64,000 nucleotides of DNA from NCBI RefSeq assembly GCF_004295345.1, contig NZ_CP036200.1, positions 4,589,501 through 4,653,500 on the forward strand. The letters run 5' to 3'. This document shows, piece after piece, positions 26,213-34,807 of this stretch. The translations under genes were made by a program, and so were the position numbers. Numbering within the stretch: position 1 is the first letter of the stretch; every line of letters starts with the position of its first letter. This DNA is from Shewanella maritima (GTDB lineage Bacteria; Pseudomonadota; Gammaproteobacteria; Enterobacterales; Shewanellaceae). The notes under the pieces were generated by a model. It did no database searches. It saw only the letters and a list, made by a program, of their open reading frames with translations, and had not been told where the DNA came from.

Positions 26213-27752
26213 ACGGATTAGATTGATTCTTGGCGATCAACTTAACGCAAGTCATTCCTGGTTTAGAGAAGTCGATAATAGTGCCCTATATTTAATTGCT
26301 GAGCTGTCGCAAGAAACCAGTTACGTAAAGCATCACGTGCAAAAGGTTTGTGCGTTTTTTTCAGCAATGGAGCAGTTCGCTAAAGCATTGAGTCAAGCGG
26401 GTCATCAAGTGTGCTATATGACCTTAGATGAAACTTGCCATTATGCTGATTTACCTGCTTTGATAAATGCGCTACTCATAAAACATCAGTGTCAGATTTT
26501 TGAATACCAACAACCGGATGAGCTTCGCTTATCCGCACAGTTAATTAGCTTTGATTTGCCCTCTGGTGTAGTTCGTCACCAAGTAAGTAGTGAGCATTTC
26601 TTACTTTCTCACGAAGAACTCTTTACACACTTTTCGCCCAGTAAACACCATCGTCTAGAAAGCTTTTATCGGAAAATGCGAAAGCGTTTCAACATATTGA
26701 TGGATGATGGTGGCCCTTTGGGAGGGCAATGGAACTTTGACCAAGAAAATCGACAAAAACTGAAACCTGTTGATATCGAAAATTTGCCCGTGCCATTAAC
26801 ATTCGCTAATGACGTGAGCCACATCTTAAAGCGGTTGGACAAACATCAAGTGTCGTTTTTTGGCAAGGCTGAACCAGAGTTATTGTGGCCAGTAACTAGG
26901 AAGCAATCGATCGCTTTACTCAACTTTTTTTGCCAACATTGTTTAGCTAATTTTGGTCGGTTTCAGGATGCAATGACTGCAAAATCTGAGCATAAATGGA
27001 GCCTCTATCACTCGAGATTAAGCTTTGCATTGAATAGTAAAATGATAAGTCCTGCGCAAGTTATCTCAGTGGCAATTGATGCCTTTAATCAAAATCAACA
27101 CAAGATATCATTGGCACAAGTTGAAGGCTTTATCAGGCAAATTCTTGGCTGGCGCGAATATGTCAGAGGAATATATTGGGTTAATGGCGACAGTTATTCC
27201 AACACCAATGCCCTTAATGCTACTCGTAAACTTCCTAATTGGTTTTGGACCGGTAAAACACAAATGCGTTGTCAGCAACAAGCGATAGAGCAAAGTTTGA
27301 CTTATGGATATGCTCATCATATTCAGCGATTAATGGTGACAGGTAATTTTGCGTTAATAGCAGGTATTGAGCCAGATGAAGTTGATGCGTGGTATTTAGG
27401 TATTTATGTCGACGCGATAGAGTGGGTAGAGCAGCCCAACACTCGAGGTATGGCGTTATTCGCTGACGGTGGCCTGATTGCAACTAAGCCTTATGCCTCC
27501 AGTGGTAACTATATCAATAAAATGAGCGACTATTGCCGGGAATGCACGTACGACGTAAAAGATAAAACGTCTGATAATAGTTGCCCGCTAAACTCGCTCT
27601 ATTGGCACTTTCTGCAACGCCATAAAACTAGATTTGAACATAACCCTCGAACTGCTTTGACCTATAAAAGTTGGAACCGACAAAGTGTAGAGCAACAACA
27701 AGCTATTCTTTCCCGTGCTGAATACTTACTTGAGAATCTCGATGCGCTTTAG
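26199..27752 (+). CDS. FeS-type bacterial cryptochrome/photolyase (PhrB/CryB-like)
   Basis: 517 residues. It begins [15 protein letters not shown], typical of the deoxyribodipyrimidine photolyase-related (FeS-BCP) group. The FAD region has [30 protein letters not shown] and the four putative cluster cysteines: one in [10 protein letters not shown] and three in the C-terminal [19 protein letters not shown]. Family members repair (6-4) photoproducts. It overlaps the DUF2256 gene, so the three are probably one light-repair operon. Confidence 0.92.
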   Translation: MKQFKRIRLILGDQLNASHSWFREVDNSALYLIAELSQETSYVKHHVQKVCAFFSAMEQFAKALSQAGHQVCYMTLDETCHYADLPALINALLIKHQCQIFEYQQPDELRLSAQLISFDLPSGVVRHQVSSEHFLLSHEELFTHFSPSKHHRLESFYRKMRKRFNILMDDGGPLGGQWNFDQENRQKLKPVDIENLPVPLTFANDVSHILKRLDKHQVSFFGKAEPELLWPVTRKQSIALLNFFCQHCLANFGRFQDAMTAKSEHKWSLYHSRLSFALNSKMISPAQVISVAIDAFNQNQHKISLAQVEGFIRQILGWREYVRGIYWVNGDSYSNTNALNATRKLPNWFWTGKTQMRCQQQAIEQSLTYGYAHHIQRLMVTGNFALIAGIEPDEVDAWYLGIYVDAIEWVEQPNTRGMALFADGGLIATKPYASSGNYINKMSDYCRECTYDVKDKTSDNSCPLNSLYWHFLQRHKTRFEHNPRTALTYKSWNRQSVEQQQAILSRAEYLLENLDAL

Positions 27753-27795
27753 GGCTTATCGAATAAGTGGCTAAGGCCCTAGGTAGCGTTAACCA

Positions 27796-27978
27796 TTATT
27801 GCTGGTTTTTGTTCTGTTTAAGCTTTTGAATTTGCTTATCAAGGTTATCTGCATCAAGTGTTAACTGAGAATACTGTCTTATATCACCTTTTCTTTGTGC
27901 ATTCATAGCTTGCTCGAGTATAAGATCTAGCTGTTTCTCGAGTTTTTTAACAGGATCAGGTTTTAAAAAAGAAAACAT
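27796..27978 (-). CDS. DUF6435 small protein
   Basis: 60 residues, MFSFLKPDPVKKLEKQLDLI then MNAQRKGDIRQYSQL: one charged coiled-coil-like hairpin, matching the DUF6435 pattern (Lacal_2735-like). It lies 11 bp after the HAD gene on the same strand, so they are probably co-transcribed. Function is unknown. Confidence 0.75.
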   Translation of the reverse strand: MFSFLKPDPVKKLEKQLDLILEQAMNAQRKGDIRQYSQLTLDADNLDKQIQKLKQNKNQQ

Positions 27979-27989
27979 GGAATTATCTC

Positions 27990-28595
27990 CTAGAGACGGC
28001 GAGCAGAGTGCCAGTAGTTGTCGAGGCGTTCTATAAATTCATCATAGTGAGCAAAACTAAAGTGGGCCATCTCGCTGTATTTAGGGGCAGGGGATGTACC
28101 ATTTGAAAACCAAGCGGCGTGCATGTTGGCGTTTAACGCTGCCTCCAAATCATAGCGAAAATCACCCACATAGATGCAGTCTTGTGGCTTAATCTGCCAA
28201 TCGTTTGCAATGCTGAGTAAGGCATCTGGTGCAGGCTTCGGCGGTGCGTCCTCTCGAGTGATGACTTTATCGACCTTTATACCTGTACGTTGCAGTTTGA
28301 TTTGTGTTGCTTGATTTGAATTTCGTGTGACGATTGCCAACTTGATACTGTTACTAGCAAGTTCAGCTAGGACTTGTTCTACGCCTTGGATAATCGTAGC
28401 TGACTCTGCGTCTCGCATTTCGTGACCGTAGATTATCTTTTCGGCCTCTAAACGTGCTGGCAGAGGTAAGTTTTGGGTAAATTTAAGGATGTCATTTCCC
28501 GGCGGACAGCCAATTTGCTCACGAATTGTAGCGAAATCTAGGTTTGAGCTAACTAAGGTGTCATCTAGGTCAAATATTAAAGATTTAGGTTTCAA
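27990..28595 (-). CDS. HAD-family hydrolase
   Basis: 201 residues. HAD motifs I-IV are present: FDLDDTL, VTRNS, KPAPDALL and VGDFRYDLEAALNA. The cap domain and length fit phosphoglycolate-phosphatase-like enzymes, but the substrate is not determined. It is co-directional with the DUF6435 gene. Confidence 0.85.
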   Translation of the reverse strand: MKPKSLIFDLDDTLVSSNLDFATIREQIGCPPGNDILKFTQNLPLPARLEAEKIIYGHEMRDAESATIIQGVEQVLAELASNSIKLAIVTRNSNQATQIKLQRTGIKVDKVITREDAPPKPAPDALLSIANDWQIKPQDCIYVGDFRYDLEAALNANMHAAWFSNGTSPAPKYSEMAHFSFAHYDEFIERLDNYWHSARRL

Positions 28596-29061
28596 TAGTT
28601 TGCTCTCTATTATCGTGGTCAGTGTTTCAAGGATGCGAGATTAAGTTAGCATCGTACACTTATACGCAAAAGCGTGCTTTTAGATCAGAACATGCGATCA
28701 TGCGTTGGTTGATTGCGATGTGCTATTTGCAATGAGCCTTTTAAACTAAGAGCAAGCTAATGTTATGGCAAAACCAATCACCTGCTTACGCTTGCCAAAG
28801 TTTGTATTTAAAGCAATGTTGTCGAAATAGATGCAGTATAAAAATGTATAAAGGTCATGAGAGCAGCGACTGAATGGTCAGTGTAACGGGAGAGCCGTCA
28901 GTGATACCGTTGGACTGCTGTTATCAACTTTTTACAAGACAAGTAAGGTATTGATTCGCAGATTAAATATGAAAATAATTAATCAGGACTGTTTTGTGGA
29001 TATCTAGCAAAAGAGACAAACCAATCGAAATGTAGAGAGAAATGCTGGTATTCTTAGAGAA
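28596..29061. other. intergenic region left of tRNA-Val, no feature assigned
   Basis: 466 bp with no ORF above noise and no clear promoter or repeat. It lies downstream (on the minus strand) of the tRNA-Val gene. Confidence 0.5.
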
Positions 29062-29138
29062 TGGTACAACCGAGTGGATTCGAACCACCGACCCCCACCA
29101 TGTCAAGGTGGTGCTCTAACCAACTGAGCTACGGTTGT
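29062..29138 (-). tRNA. tRNA-Val(GAC), left copy (element attachment gene)
   Basis: 77 nt including CCA. Acceptor arms ACAACCG/CGGTTGT, D-loop GCTCAGTTGGTTAGAGC, anticodon stem CCACC/GGTGG around TTGACAT (anticodon GAC), and T-loop GGTTCGAATCC. The 5' half, through the anticodon, lies in the 47-bp attL repeat. Its native upstream tandem partner is now 9.4 kb away at 38549. Confidence 0.95.
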
Positions 29139-29143
29139 ATATC
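29097..29143. repeat. attL, 47-bp direct repeat
   Basis: Identical over 47 bp to 38481-38527. It contains the 5' half of tRNA-Val from the anticodon loop outward, plus 5 bases beyond the 5' end. Flanking bases differ (C29096 versus A38480, G29144 versus T38528), so these are the exact limits. Confidence 0.92.
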
Positions 29144-29163
29144 GTGCTTGGAGAACGGTGTGC

Positions 29164-29191
29164 ATAATACAGGAACTGTGCACAATGGCAA
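29164..29191 (-). promoter_or_regulatory. candidate substitute promoter for tRNA-Val
   Basis: On the minus strand TTGCCA (29191-29186), 16 bp, then TATTAT (29169-29164) is a good sigma-70 match, pointing at the tRNA 5' end about 25 bases away. It lies inside the element, overlapping the integrase start codon and TGTGCA repeats at 29159-29164 and 29177-29182. Confidence 0.55.
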
Positions 29192-30144
29192 CTATCAAGG
29201 CACTCCCATCGGGCAATTATCGAGCACAAGTACGTCTAAGTGGTCACAAACCAACCAGTAAGACATTCAGCACACATGACGAGGCTCTAGCATGGGCTAA
29301 TCAACTCGAGCAGCAGTTACGTTCTGAGGTTAAACCTGTAGACGTATCTGTTAGCTCAATCGGTACAATCCTATTGAATGAACTCAAAGCATCGACCAAG
29401 GATAAATATCAGTACAGACTTAAACCGTTAGTACAATACTTTGGTTCACGTCCGCTTGATGTATTCACAACACAAGATTTAAACCAATACATAAAATATA
29501 GAGCTGTATCTAACGGTACAGTACGCGCAGAGTTGCAGTATCTATCACGCTGCATGAAGTACGCTAGAGCTCAAGGCATGATTAGCCGTGAGTTAGATAT
29601 CTTCAAGGATTACAAGTTACCCAAGGCATCAAAGCCAAGGGATAGAGTCCTGACCGAAAAGGAGTACAACCGTATCCTTATGGACATTAGCCCTAAGGTT
29701 ATGCCTATCGTTGTTATCCTATGGGAAACTGGGATGCGAAGAAGTGAGGTACTTAGTATCACAAGGGATTGTATTAACTGGGATGATAAGACGTTGCATC
29801 TAGCGGATACTAAGAACGGAGAGGCTAGGGACGTACCGTTAAGTACTAAGGCAGTGCAAGTCTTGAATGGCGTAATTCAAGAGCTAAACCGTCTAGGGTA
29901 CACTAGGCAACATCTATTTGATTTAACCGCTTACAGCGTGTCACAGGCGTTTAGACGTAGCTGCGATAGGCTAGGTATCAAGGGAGCAGTCCTGCATAGC
30001 CTGAGGCATACAGCATGCACTAGATACGCTAAGAAAGGTTTATCAATACCACAGCTCCAAGCAGTATCAGGCCATAAGGATTACAGGTCTTTACAGAGGT
30101 ACACGCATGTACAAGCTAAGGATGTAGCCAGAATTCTAGGGTAG
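29185..30144 (+). CDS. int: tyrosine-family site-specific integrase
   Basis: About 319 residues. An arm-binding-like N-terminus (MATIKALPSGNYRAQVRLSG) and a SAM-like core domain precede the catalytic domain: Arg in WETGMRRSEVLS, Lys in DTKNGEARDVP, HSLRH, GHKDYRS and the nucleophile in LQRYTH. ATG 29185 has AGGA about 10 bases upstream; an ATG at 29158 has no such site. The gene lies 42 bp inside attL, the usual position for a tRNA integrase. TGTGCA motifs around its start may be its own binding sites. Confidence 0.94.
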   Translation: MATIKALPSGNYRAQVRLSGHKPTSKTFSTHDEALAWANQLEQQLRSEVKPVDVSVSSIGTILLNELKASTKDKYQYRLKPLVQYFGSRPLDVFTTQDLNQYIKYRAVSNGTVRAELQYLSRCMKYARAQGMISRELDIFKDYKLPKASKPRDRVLTEKEYNRILMDISPKVMPIVVILWETGMRRSEVLSITRDCINWDDKTLHLADTKNGEARDVPLSTKAVQVLNGVIQELNRLGYTRQHLFDLTAYSVSQAFRRSCDRLGIKGAVLHSLRHTACTRYAKKGLSIPQLQAVSGHKDYRSLQRYTHVQAKDVARILG

Positions 30145-30217
30145 TCCCAAAGGCATTATAGTATCTTATGGTCACCCAGAGTTAGTGCACTAGGCTTTAT
30201 ATTATTTGGTGAGATAA

Positions 30218-30239
30218 AAGGGCTAAAAAGATAGCCCTT
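30218..30239 (-). terminator. terminator of the small minus-strand gene
   Basis: AAGGGCTA (30218-30225) and TAGCCCTT (30232-30239) form an 8-bp stem; on the minus strand TTTTA follows. It sits 11 bases after the stop of the 30251 gene and could also slow integrase transcripts. Confidence 0.7.
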
Positions 30240-30250
30240 AGTTCAAAGTT

Positions 30251-30508
30251 TTACTTAGTAAAAATCGCTGCGATAAAGGCCTGTACTGGCTCTGAATTCA
30301 CTCCAGTGACAATACCTATCTGACAGGTTAATATAAGTAATCTTTTCAATACCCCAAAAAACCACCTGATTAAACCAGATAAACCACCAAAGCATTTATC
30401 ATGCCAACTGTTGGGTTTAACTGGTCTGATTTCTAGGGTGCTATGTTTGGGGTAGAATCGCGAGTTGTAAATAAGTACTAATTTACATGTAAACAATCTA
30501 TGTCTCAT
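30251..30508 (-). CDS. element-encoded small basic/hydrophobic protein (unknown)
   Basis: About 85 residues. ATG 30508 (MRHRLFTCKLVLIYNSRF) has a near-perfect GAGGAGGT 5 bases upstream, which decides the start. The middle is basic; the C-terminal part (GLSGLIRWFFGVLKRLLILT, then GIVTGV) is hydrophobic and may be one membrane segment. It is the only minus-strand gene of the element and stands opposite the integrase and the main gene row. No family is recognised. Confidence 0.65.
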   Translation of the reverse strand: MRHRLFTCKLVLIYNSRFYPKHSTLEIRPVKPNSWHDKCFGGLSGLIRWFFGVLKRLLILTCQIGIVTGVNSEPVQAFIAAIFTK

Positions 30509-31204
30509 TAAGTACCTCCTCAAGGTCTGTTATATAGATAAATTAATAAGGCGAGCATGCCAGTGCTCGCTTTGTTGTGTCTGAAATTCAGACTATGTAC
30601 ATATTAACATATCTATAAAATCCCCGCTAATCACCCCAGATCACATGTAAGATCATGATTTATCAGTAGTATTTCTTAATATCTTTTATATTCCTATCAT
30701 TCAGCAAAACAACTGCTTAAAATTTAAGCGTTTATTCGATCGGTGCATGATGATACTGTTGGCTCAAGAGGCCGTAGTTTAATTGGTTCTGATTTCTAAA
30801 ATAATTTAAAAATGCGTGGGGGTATACAAGCCAAGGCATCGCGCAATGTCCCCGTACACCCTTTACATATCACACTTTTAGCATGTACTTGTTACTATTC
30901 CGTTATCAAAATCGCGTAACCTGCTGTACTGACTTCACACCATCACCAACAAATCACCACATGCACTAACGCTCTCGACGTTTACCCTGCTGAAACAACT
31001 GGGGCGACTAACCCAGCACAGAAAGCACTCAGTCAGAATGACCGTACGTATATGGTCATAACCTACAGCACACATCACAAAGTTATCATATCTGTATGCA
31101 TTTAGAGTTGACCTCATTTAAAGCATACGCCACAATGAGCACACACAACCAATAGCACACGAGGTCACGCTCTTTGTGACCGAGTAGAACACAGGTGGCA
31201 CACA
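30509..31204. promoter_or_regulatory. element regulatory region
   Basis: 696 bp without a convincing ORF. Features: hairpin GCGAGCA/TGCTCGC (30551-30570) followed by T-rich bases; 15-bp perfect palindrome GTCTGAAATTCAGAC (30579-30593), an operator candidate between divergent genes; TTGACC...CACAAT (17-bp spacing, about 31109-31137) as a promoter candidate for the recombinase gene; and GGTCAC/GTGACC arms (31163-31181) before its ribosome binding site. Confidence 0.5.
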
Positions 31205-31825
31205 ATGGATAACAGCATGAACGAACACCATGAGACACACGCGTATATCAGGGTATCAACCAAGCAGCAAGGCTACGAGTCACAGCAGGAGGCCATCAAA
31301 GCCTATGCAGACAATAAAGGGTTAAGCGTTGATAAGGTATGGACAGAGACGATTACAGGTACATCTAAAGGTATTGACAGGCCAGAGCTAAAGCAGTGCC
31401 TTAACAGGTTGCGCAGAGGTGACACATTAATCGTATGGTGGATAGACCGATTAGGTAGAGACTACAGTGACACGGCCAGCACTATCAGGGCATTGCTTGA
31501 CCAAGGCGTCAACATCAGGACTGTGAACCAAGACCTTACCTTTACGTCAAGCACGAACACACAGCAGAAGATGCTCAATGACCTGATGATTACCTTATTA
31601 ACAGGTATGGCAGAGGCAGACCGAGTGAATAGACTGGCATCAGCACAGGCAGGCAGAGACGCACTGAGTAAGCAGCAGTGGCAAGAGAAGTTCAAAGGCA
31701 GGCAAGCAGACACAGCACTGCATGAACGCATCAGAGAGCTACGTACAGACGGCGTGAGCATACGAGGCATAGCGAAAGAGCTAGGTTGCAATCCAAGCAC
31801 CGTTCAACGTGTTCTCAAGGCGTGA
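31205..31825 (+). CDS. serine recombinase (resolvase/invertase family)
   Basis: 206 residues. The N-terminal catalytic domain has the nucleophile in AYIRVSTKQQ, WIDRLGRDYSD with the conserved Arg pair, and the long E helix (LLTGMAEADRVNRLASAQAGR). A C-terminal helix-turn-helix (GVSIRGIAKELGCNPSTVQRVL) binds the site. AGGTGG precedes ATG 31205. Size fits small resolvases and DNA invertases, not large transposition integrases. Its target site is not obvious; candidates are the inverted repeats nearby. Confidence 0.92.
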   Translation: MDNSMNEHHETHAYIRVSTKQQGYESQQEAIKAYADNKGLSVDKVWTETITGTSKGIDRPELKQCLNRLRRGDTLIVWWIDRLGRDYSDTASTIRALLDQGVNIRTVNQDLTFTSSTNTQQKMLNDLMITLLTGMAEADRVNRLASAQAGRDALSKQQWQEKFKGRQADTALHERIRELRTDGVSIRGIAKELGCNPSTVQRVLKA

Positions 31826-32125
31826 TTTATCTGAATCTCCAGCTTTCACAGTGAGTCTTTCCACGGTCAACTTTTAATTCCCACACCTTACTAGGAAAGA
31901 CTCGACTGAAATCTACATTGATAGCCAAATAGTCTCCTCCAATAGAATCTTTTGTTAACTCTTGGCTAACTCTTGGCTAACTCTTAATTAACACTGATTA
32001 CTAGAAAGAACTCTAGCCGTATCGGTATAGAAAGATAGCAGCTAGCTCAATCCAATCAATCTAATCAACCAATCCAATCATTGAACTAATCATCATAACT
32101 AATCCATTCAACAGGAGGGCTACTC
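31826..32125. repeat. repeat-rich leader: 11-bp iterons and AATC repeats
   Basis: Three tandem 11-bp units start at 31956, 31967 and 31978: TAACTCTTGGC twice exactly, then TAACTCTTAAT. Eight AATC tetramers crowd into 32049-32104. Inverted arms GAGTCTTTCC (31853-31862) and GGAAAGACTC (31894-31903) flank 31 bp just after the recombinase stop. It could be a replication or recombination site or operators; no ORF is present. Confidence 0.6.
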
Positions 32126-32875
32126 GTGTCCGTACATAAATTAAAAGCAGCCATACGTAAGTCCTTGAAGTCAGGAGCAGCACCTAAGACTGTAGCGCAC
32201 ATCCATGGTGTATCAATCCAAGATGTACAAGCTATCCAATCAGAATCAAGAGGCTCTAAAGTACAGGCTCGTAAACGTGCAGAAATCAAAGAGGTTAATG
32301 ACCTCAAGAAAGAACAGCGTGAACGACCACGGGATGAGGATGAGCAGTACGCACCATTCAGTCAGAACCAATTCAACTTAACTATCAAAAAGGTTTATGA
32401 CGAATTAGCAGTGGGTAGCAGCCCAGCAGTGCATACGTGCTTAGGCTTAGCAGGTGTACCAGAATCAGACCAACCAGCAATCGCTAGACGTGAAGTGCCA
32501 AGGATGAATCGAGCAGCGTGGGACGCTAACAGTAACCATCCAGAGGCATTAGCTATGACAGCAGCAAAGTACAGAACTCGAACCGATAAAGCAGATGCTT
32601 GTAATAAATCAGTTAGCCATATGGTCAAGAGCATCCAAGAGAAACATGGTCGATTGAAATCATTATGTGAATTACAGAATGAGATACAGCAGATGCGTAA
32701 AGAAATGGCAGAGCTTCAAGCATTCAAACAATCAGCAACGGTTAGATTGAATGACCAAGACTGGAAAACTCAGGCACTTGCTATGTCAGCAGATGGTATT
32801 AGGCCAATAGATATCAGCAGGCAGTTAGATATCAACGTCGGCACAGTCCGCTCATTTCTTAGTCGCTCTAAGTAG
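32126..32875 (+). CDS. element protein with two helix-turn-helix-like segments
   Basis: 249 residues starting at GTG 32126 with AGGAGG 8 bases upstream. The N-terminal 40 residues (LKSGAAPKTVAHIHGVSIQD) and the C-terminal 35 (ADGIRPIDISRQLDINVGTV) both look like helix-turn-helix units, joined by a charged linker and a coiled-coil-like stretch (LCELQNEIQQMRKEMAELQ). It could be a regulator or a small-terminase-like DNA-binding protein; I cannot choose. The CGTTGCA operator array starts at its stop codon. Confidence 0.65.
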   Translation: MSVHKLKAAIRKSLKSGAAPKTVAHIHGVSIQDVQAIQSESRGSKVQARKRAEIKEVNDLKKEQRERPRDEDEQYAPFSQNQFNLTIKKVYDELAVGSSPAVHTCLGLAGVPESDQPAIARREVPRMNRAAWDANSNHPEALAMTAAKYRTRTDKADACNKSVSHMVKSIQEKHGRLKSLCELQNEIQQMRKEMAELQAFKQSATVRLNDQDWKTQALAMSADGIRPIDISRQLDINVGTVRSFLSRSK

Positions 32876-32972
32876 CGTTGCACAAAGCGTTGCATTGCAA
32901 CGGTAAATCAGCAGTTATCCCTTATATATAAGTATATAAGCTACGTGATAATACTTGGTCTACCGTTGCAAT
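32876..32972. promoter_or_regulatory. CGTTGCA operator array around an AT-rich promoter
   Basis: CGTTGCA occurs at 32876, 32888 and 32964 and inverted at 32896. The second and the inverted copy make a 15-bp palindrome (32888-32902). ATTGCAACGGTA (32894-32905) and TACCGTTGCAAT (32961-32972) are a perfect 12-bp inverted pair around 55 AT-rich bases with TATATAAG and TGATAATAC, probably the promoter of the gene row from 33015. Confidence 0.65.
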
Positions 32973-33014
32973 ATGAACGTGAACATTTAATTAAATACAT
33001 TCAAGGTAAACACT

Positions 33015-33224
33015 ATGACAGAACGTAAGTTATTACAGCGAGCACAAGAGATATTGAATCATCCAATGCTAGATGATTACACAGGCCAAGAGGTTAGGCA
33101 GGTATTGCATCTGGCTCTAACTATGACAGACGAGCAGATGCGACAGTACGAACAGGTCGAGCAGGCTCACCAGTACGAACTAGAGCAGCGTCAGTCGCAC
33201 TACACCTGCCGTCACGACAGCTAA
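33015..33224 (+). CDS. element small hypothetical protein
   Basis: 69 residues, helical and rich in Gln/Glu (EQMRQYEQVEQAHQYELEQR), ending in a CRH tail. There is no hydrophobic segment. It is the first gene after the operator array; AAGGT lies 8 bases before ATG. No family is recognised. Confidence 0.55.
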   Translation: MTERKLLQRAQEILNHPMLDDYTGQEVRQVLHLALTMTDEQMRQYEQVEQAHQYELEQRQSHYTCRHDS

Positions 33225-33395
33225 TCAATCAATCCTTTCAGTATCACCAACCCTTTCGATACACAGCACGGCACTCATACCTTGGCCGTAGCTTGGGCAG
33301 CTCTTTGGCTGTGTGTCACTTTCTAATGCGTTTGAACGCGCACATTCCTCACCCACAAAGAAACAATACACTTTAACTTAATCAAGGAGGTCAAC

Positions 33396-33827
33396 ATGAC
33401 CACACAGAAATCAGCTAGTAAATCAGCACTAGACATTATGCAAGCTGGCCTAAACGTAGCAGTACACGAGGGTATCCCTTGCGGTAAACCAAAGAACAAC
33501 CTAGAGGCTTACATCAAGGCACGTATGCACAGCAGCGAAGTTGTCAAGGCCGCTAAGATGTTTCGCATCATGGGCTACAGCGTACCGCAGATTGTGCAGC
33601 TTATTAACGGGACTAACCCAGATAAGAAAGTAACAGCTAAGAATGTTTACGCTTGGGTAGCCAAGAACAGCACAGTACGTAACACAGACCCAGAGGATTG
33701 CCTGACCAAAGATGAAGTACGGGCAGCACTAGAGCAATCAGTACCTAACACTGAGCATTACAGTAGGCTCGTGCATGCACGGTCACGTGATATCACCGGT
33801 CGATTCGTTCAAGAGCAAGGAGAATAA
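33396..33827 (+). CDS. element hypothetical protein with HTH-like segment
   Basis: 143 residues with AGGAGG 6 bases before ATG 33396. Residues about 54-90 (AAKMFRIMGYSVPQIVQLI then KNVYAWVAKNS) resemble a helix-turn-helix that reads DNA, as in small phage regulators or terminase small subunits. A polar C-terminal tail follows. ATG of the next gene lies one base after its stop, so the two are coupled. Confidence 0.6.
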   Translation: MTTQKSASKSALDIMQAGLNVAVHEGIPCGKPKNNLEAYIKARMHSSEVVKAAKMFRIMGYSVPQIVQLINGTNPDKKVTAKNVYAWVAKNSTVRNTDPEDCLTKDEVRAALEQSVPNTEHYSRLVHARSRDITGRFVQEQGE

Positions 33828-33828
33828 C

Positions 33829-34212
33829 ATGCCTAAACAGACAGCAGCAGAACGCGCTCAGTTGTACGCAGAGCAGTTCGCTCAACCCCTCGCAGCACCA
33901 TTAGGCCAGAAGCAGGAGAAGCCCTCGCACAAGGCCGTACAGGAGGTCTCAGGGGTATCTCCTGATGCCAGTACAGCAGAGCGATTGCAGTACCTAGGTG
34001 ACCTAGTTATCAACGAGAGTATTAATCAGTTCGAGGTTGCATTGCGTGATGAATCATCCGTGCAATCAGCATCGTTATCACAGGCTCGTCAAATCCTAGA
34101 GCGTGTGGGTGTACTCGATATCTGGCAAGCAGAGATTAAGAAAGCACAAGAGAGTTCTGTACCAACAGGTATGGATGAGCGACTACTAAAGCTGGTCGGT
34201 CGCAAGCAGTAG
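33829..34212 (+). CDS. element hypothetical protein
   Basis: 127 residues; AAGGAG precedes ATG 33829 by 6 bases. The N-terminal 45 residues are Ala/Gln-rich and probably disordered (AERAQLYAEQFAQPLAAPLG). The rest is helical (ERLQYLGDLVINESINQFEV). It follows the previous stop directly. No family is recognised. Confidence 0.55.
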   Translation: MPKQTAAERAQLYAEQFAQPLAAPLGQKQEKPSHKAVQEVSGVSPDASTAERLQYLGDLVINESINQFEVALRDESSVQSASLSQARQILERVGVLDIWQAEIKKAQESSVPTGMDERLLKLVGRKQ

Positions 34213-34244
34213 CAACAGTATCAATAACTATCAAGGAGTCACGT

Positions 34245-34511
34245 ATGGCTAATCGTAACATCTTTAAAGCACAACCAATCAATACAGTAAGCATTGACGA
34301 ACGTGTCGACGGTATTGCTAGTGGTGTATTCGCAGTAGCAACAGAGTACCCGCAGTTCATCGAGCTAATCCCTAATGACCTACTGGTCACCAAGTACGTC
34401 CGTAAGCTATTGGTTGATATCGACCCGACTAATGCAGAGGCTCAAGAGTTCGTCGATGCAGTCCGTTACCGTGTGTTCCGTGAGCTTATTCATCAACCAA
34501 CTGGTGTGTGA
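34245..34511 (+). CDS. element hypothetical protein
   Basis: 88 residues with AAGGAG 7 bases before ATG 34245. Compact and soluble, it ends in a helical part (AEAQEFVDAVRYRVFRELIH). Its TGA stop lies 2 bases before the next ATG (34514), consistent with coupling. No family is recognised. Confidence 0.55.
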   Translation: MANRNIFKAQPINTVSIDERVDGIASGVFAVATEYPQFIELIPNDLLVTKYVRKLLVDIDPTNAEAQEFVDAVRYRVFRELIHQPTGV

Positions 34512-34513
34512 TT

Positions 34514-34807
34514 ATGCAGCGCATCAAGGATATACCAACATGCACGGACATAGCGCGTAAGCAGCGGCAAGCTGAGTACTACCAGAATAGGACTGACCTG
34601 ATTGATTACCTGGTGATTAACCAGGCAAGCCTTAAATCACGTAGGCATACGTACTGGATGCAGTACGAGCACGAGCGTGTATCGGCTAAAGACCTAGCAG
34701 ACCAGTACGGTCTTAACCTTGGTCTTGTGCTGTCGCTTATGCAGCTCATCCAGACCAATAAGGCATGGCATACAGGAGGCTTATATGGCGCAGTACCAGT
34801 CGAGTAG
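34514..34807 (+). CDS. element hypothetical protein with HTH-like segment
   Basis: About 97 residues from ATG 34514; an in-frame GTG at 34508 overlaps the previous stop and may start it instead. Central YEHERVSAKDLADQYGLNLG resembles a helix-turn-helix. Its 3' end overlaps the next gene by 23 bp. No family is recognised. Confidence 0.5.
   Translation: MQRIKDIPTCTDIARKQRQAEYYQNRTDLIDYLVINQASLKSRRHTYWMQYEHERVSAKDLADQYGLNLGLVLSLMQLIQTNKAWHTGGLYGAVPVE

Noticed and set aside
31462..31800. 112-residue minus-strand ORF inside the serine recombinase gene
   Set aside because: It is opposite a well-supported recombinase with clear catalytic motifs; the long frame is a by-product of its codon use.
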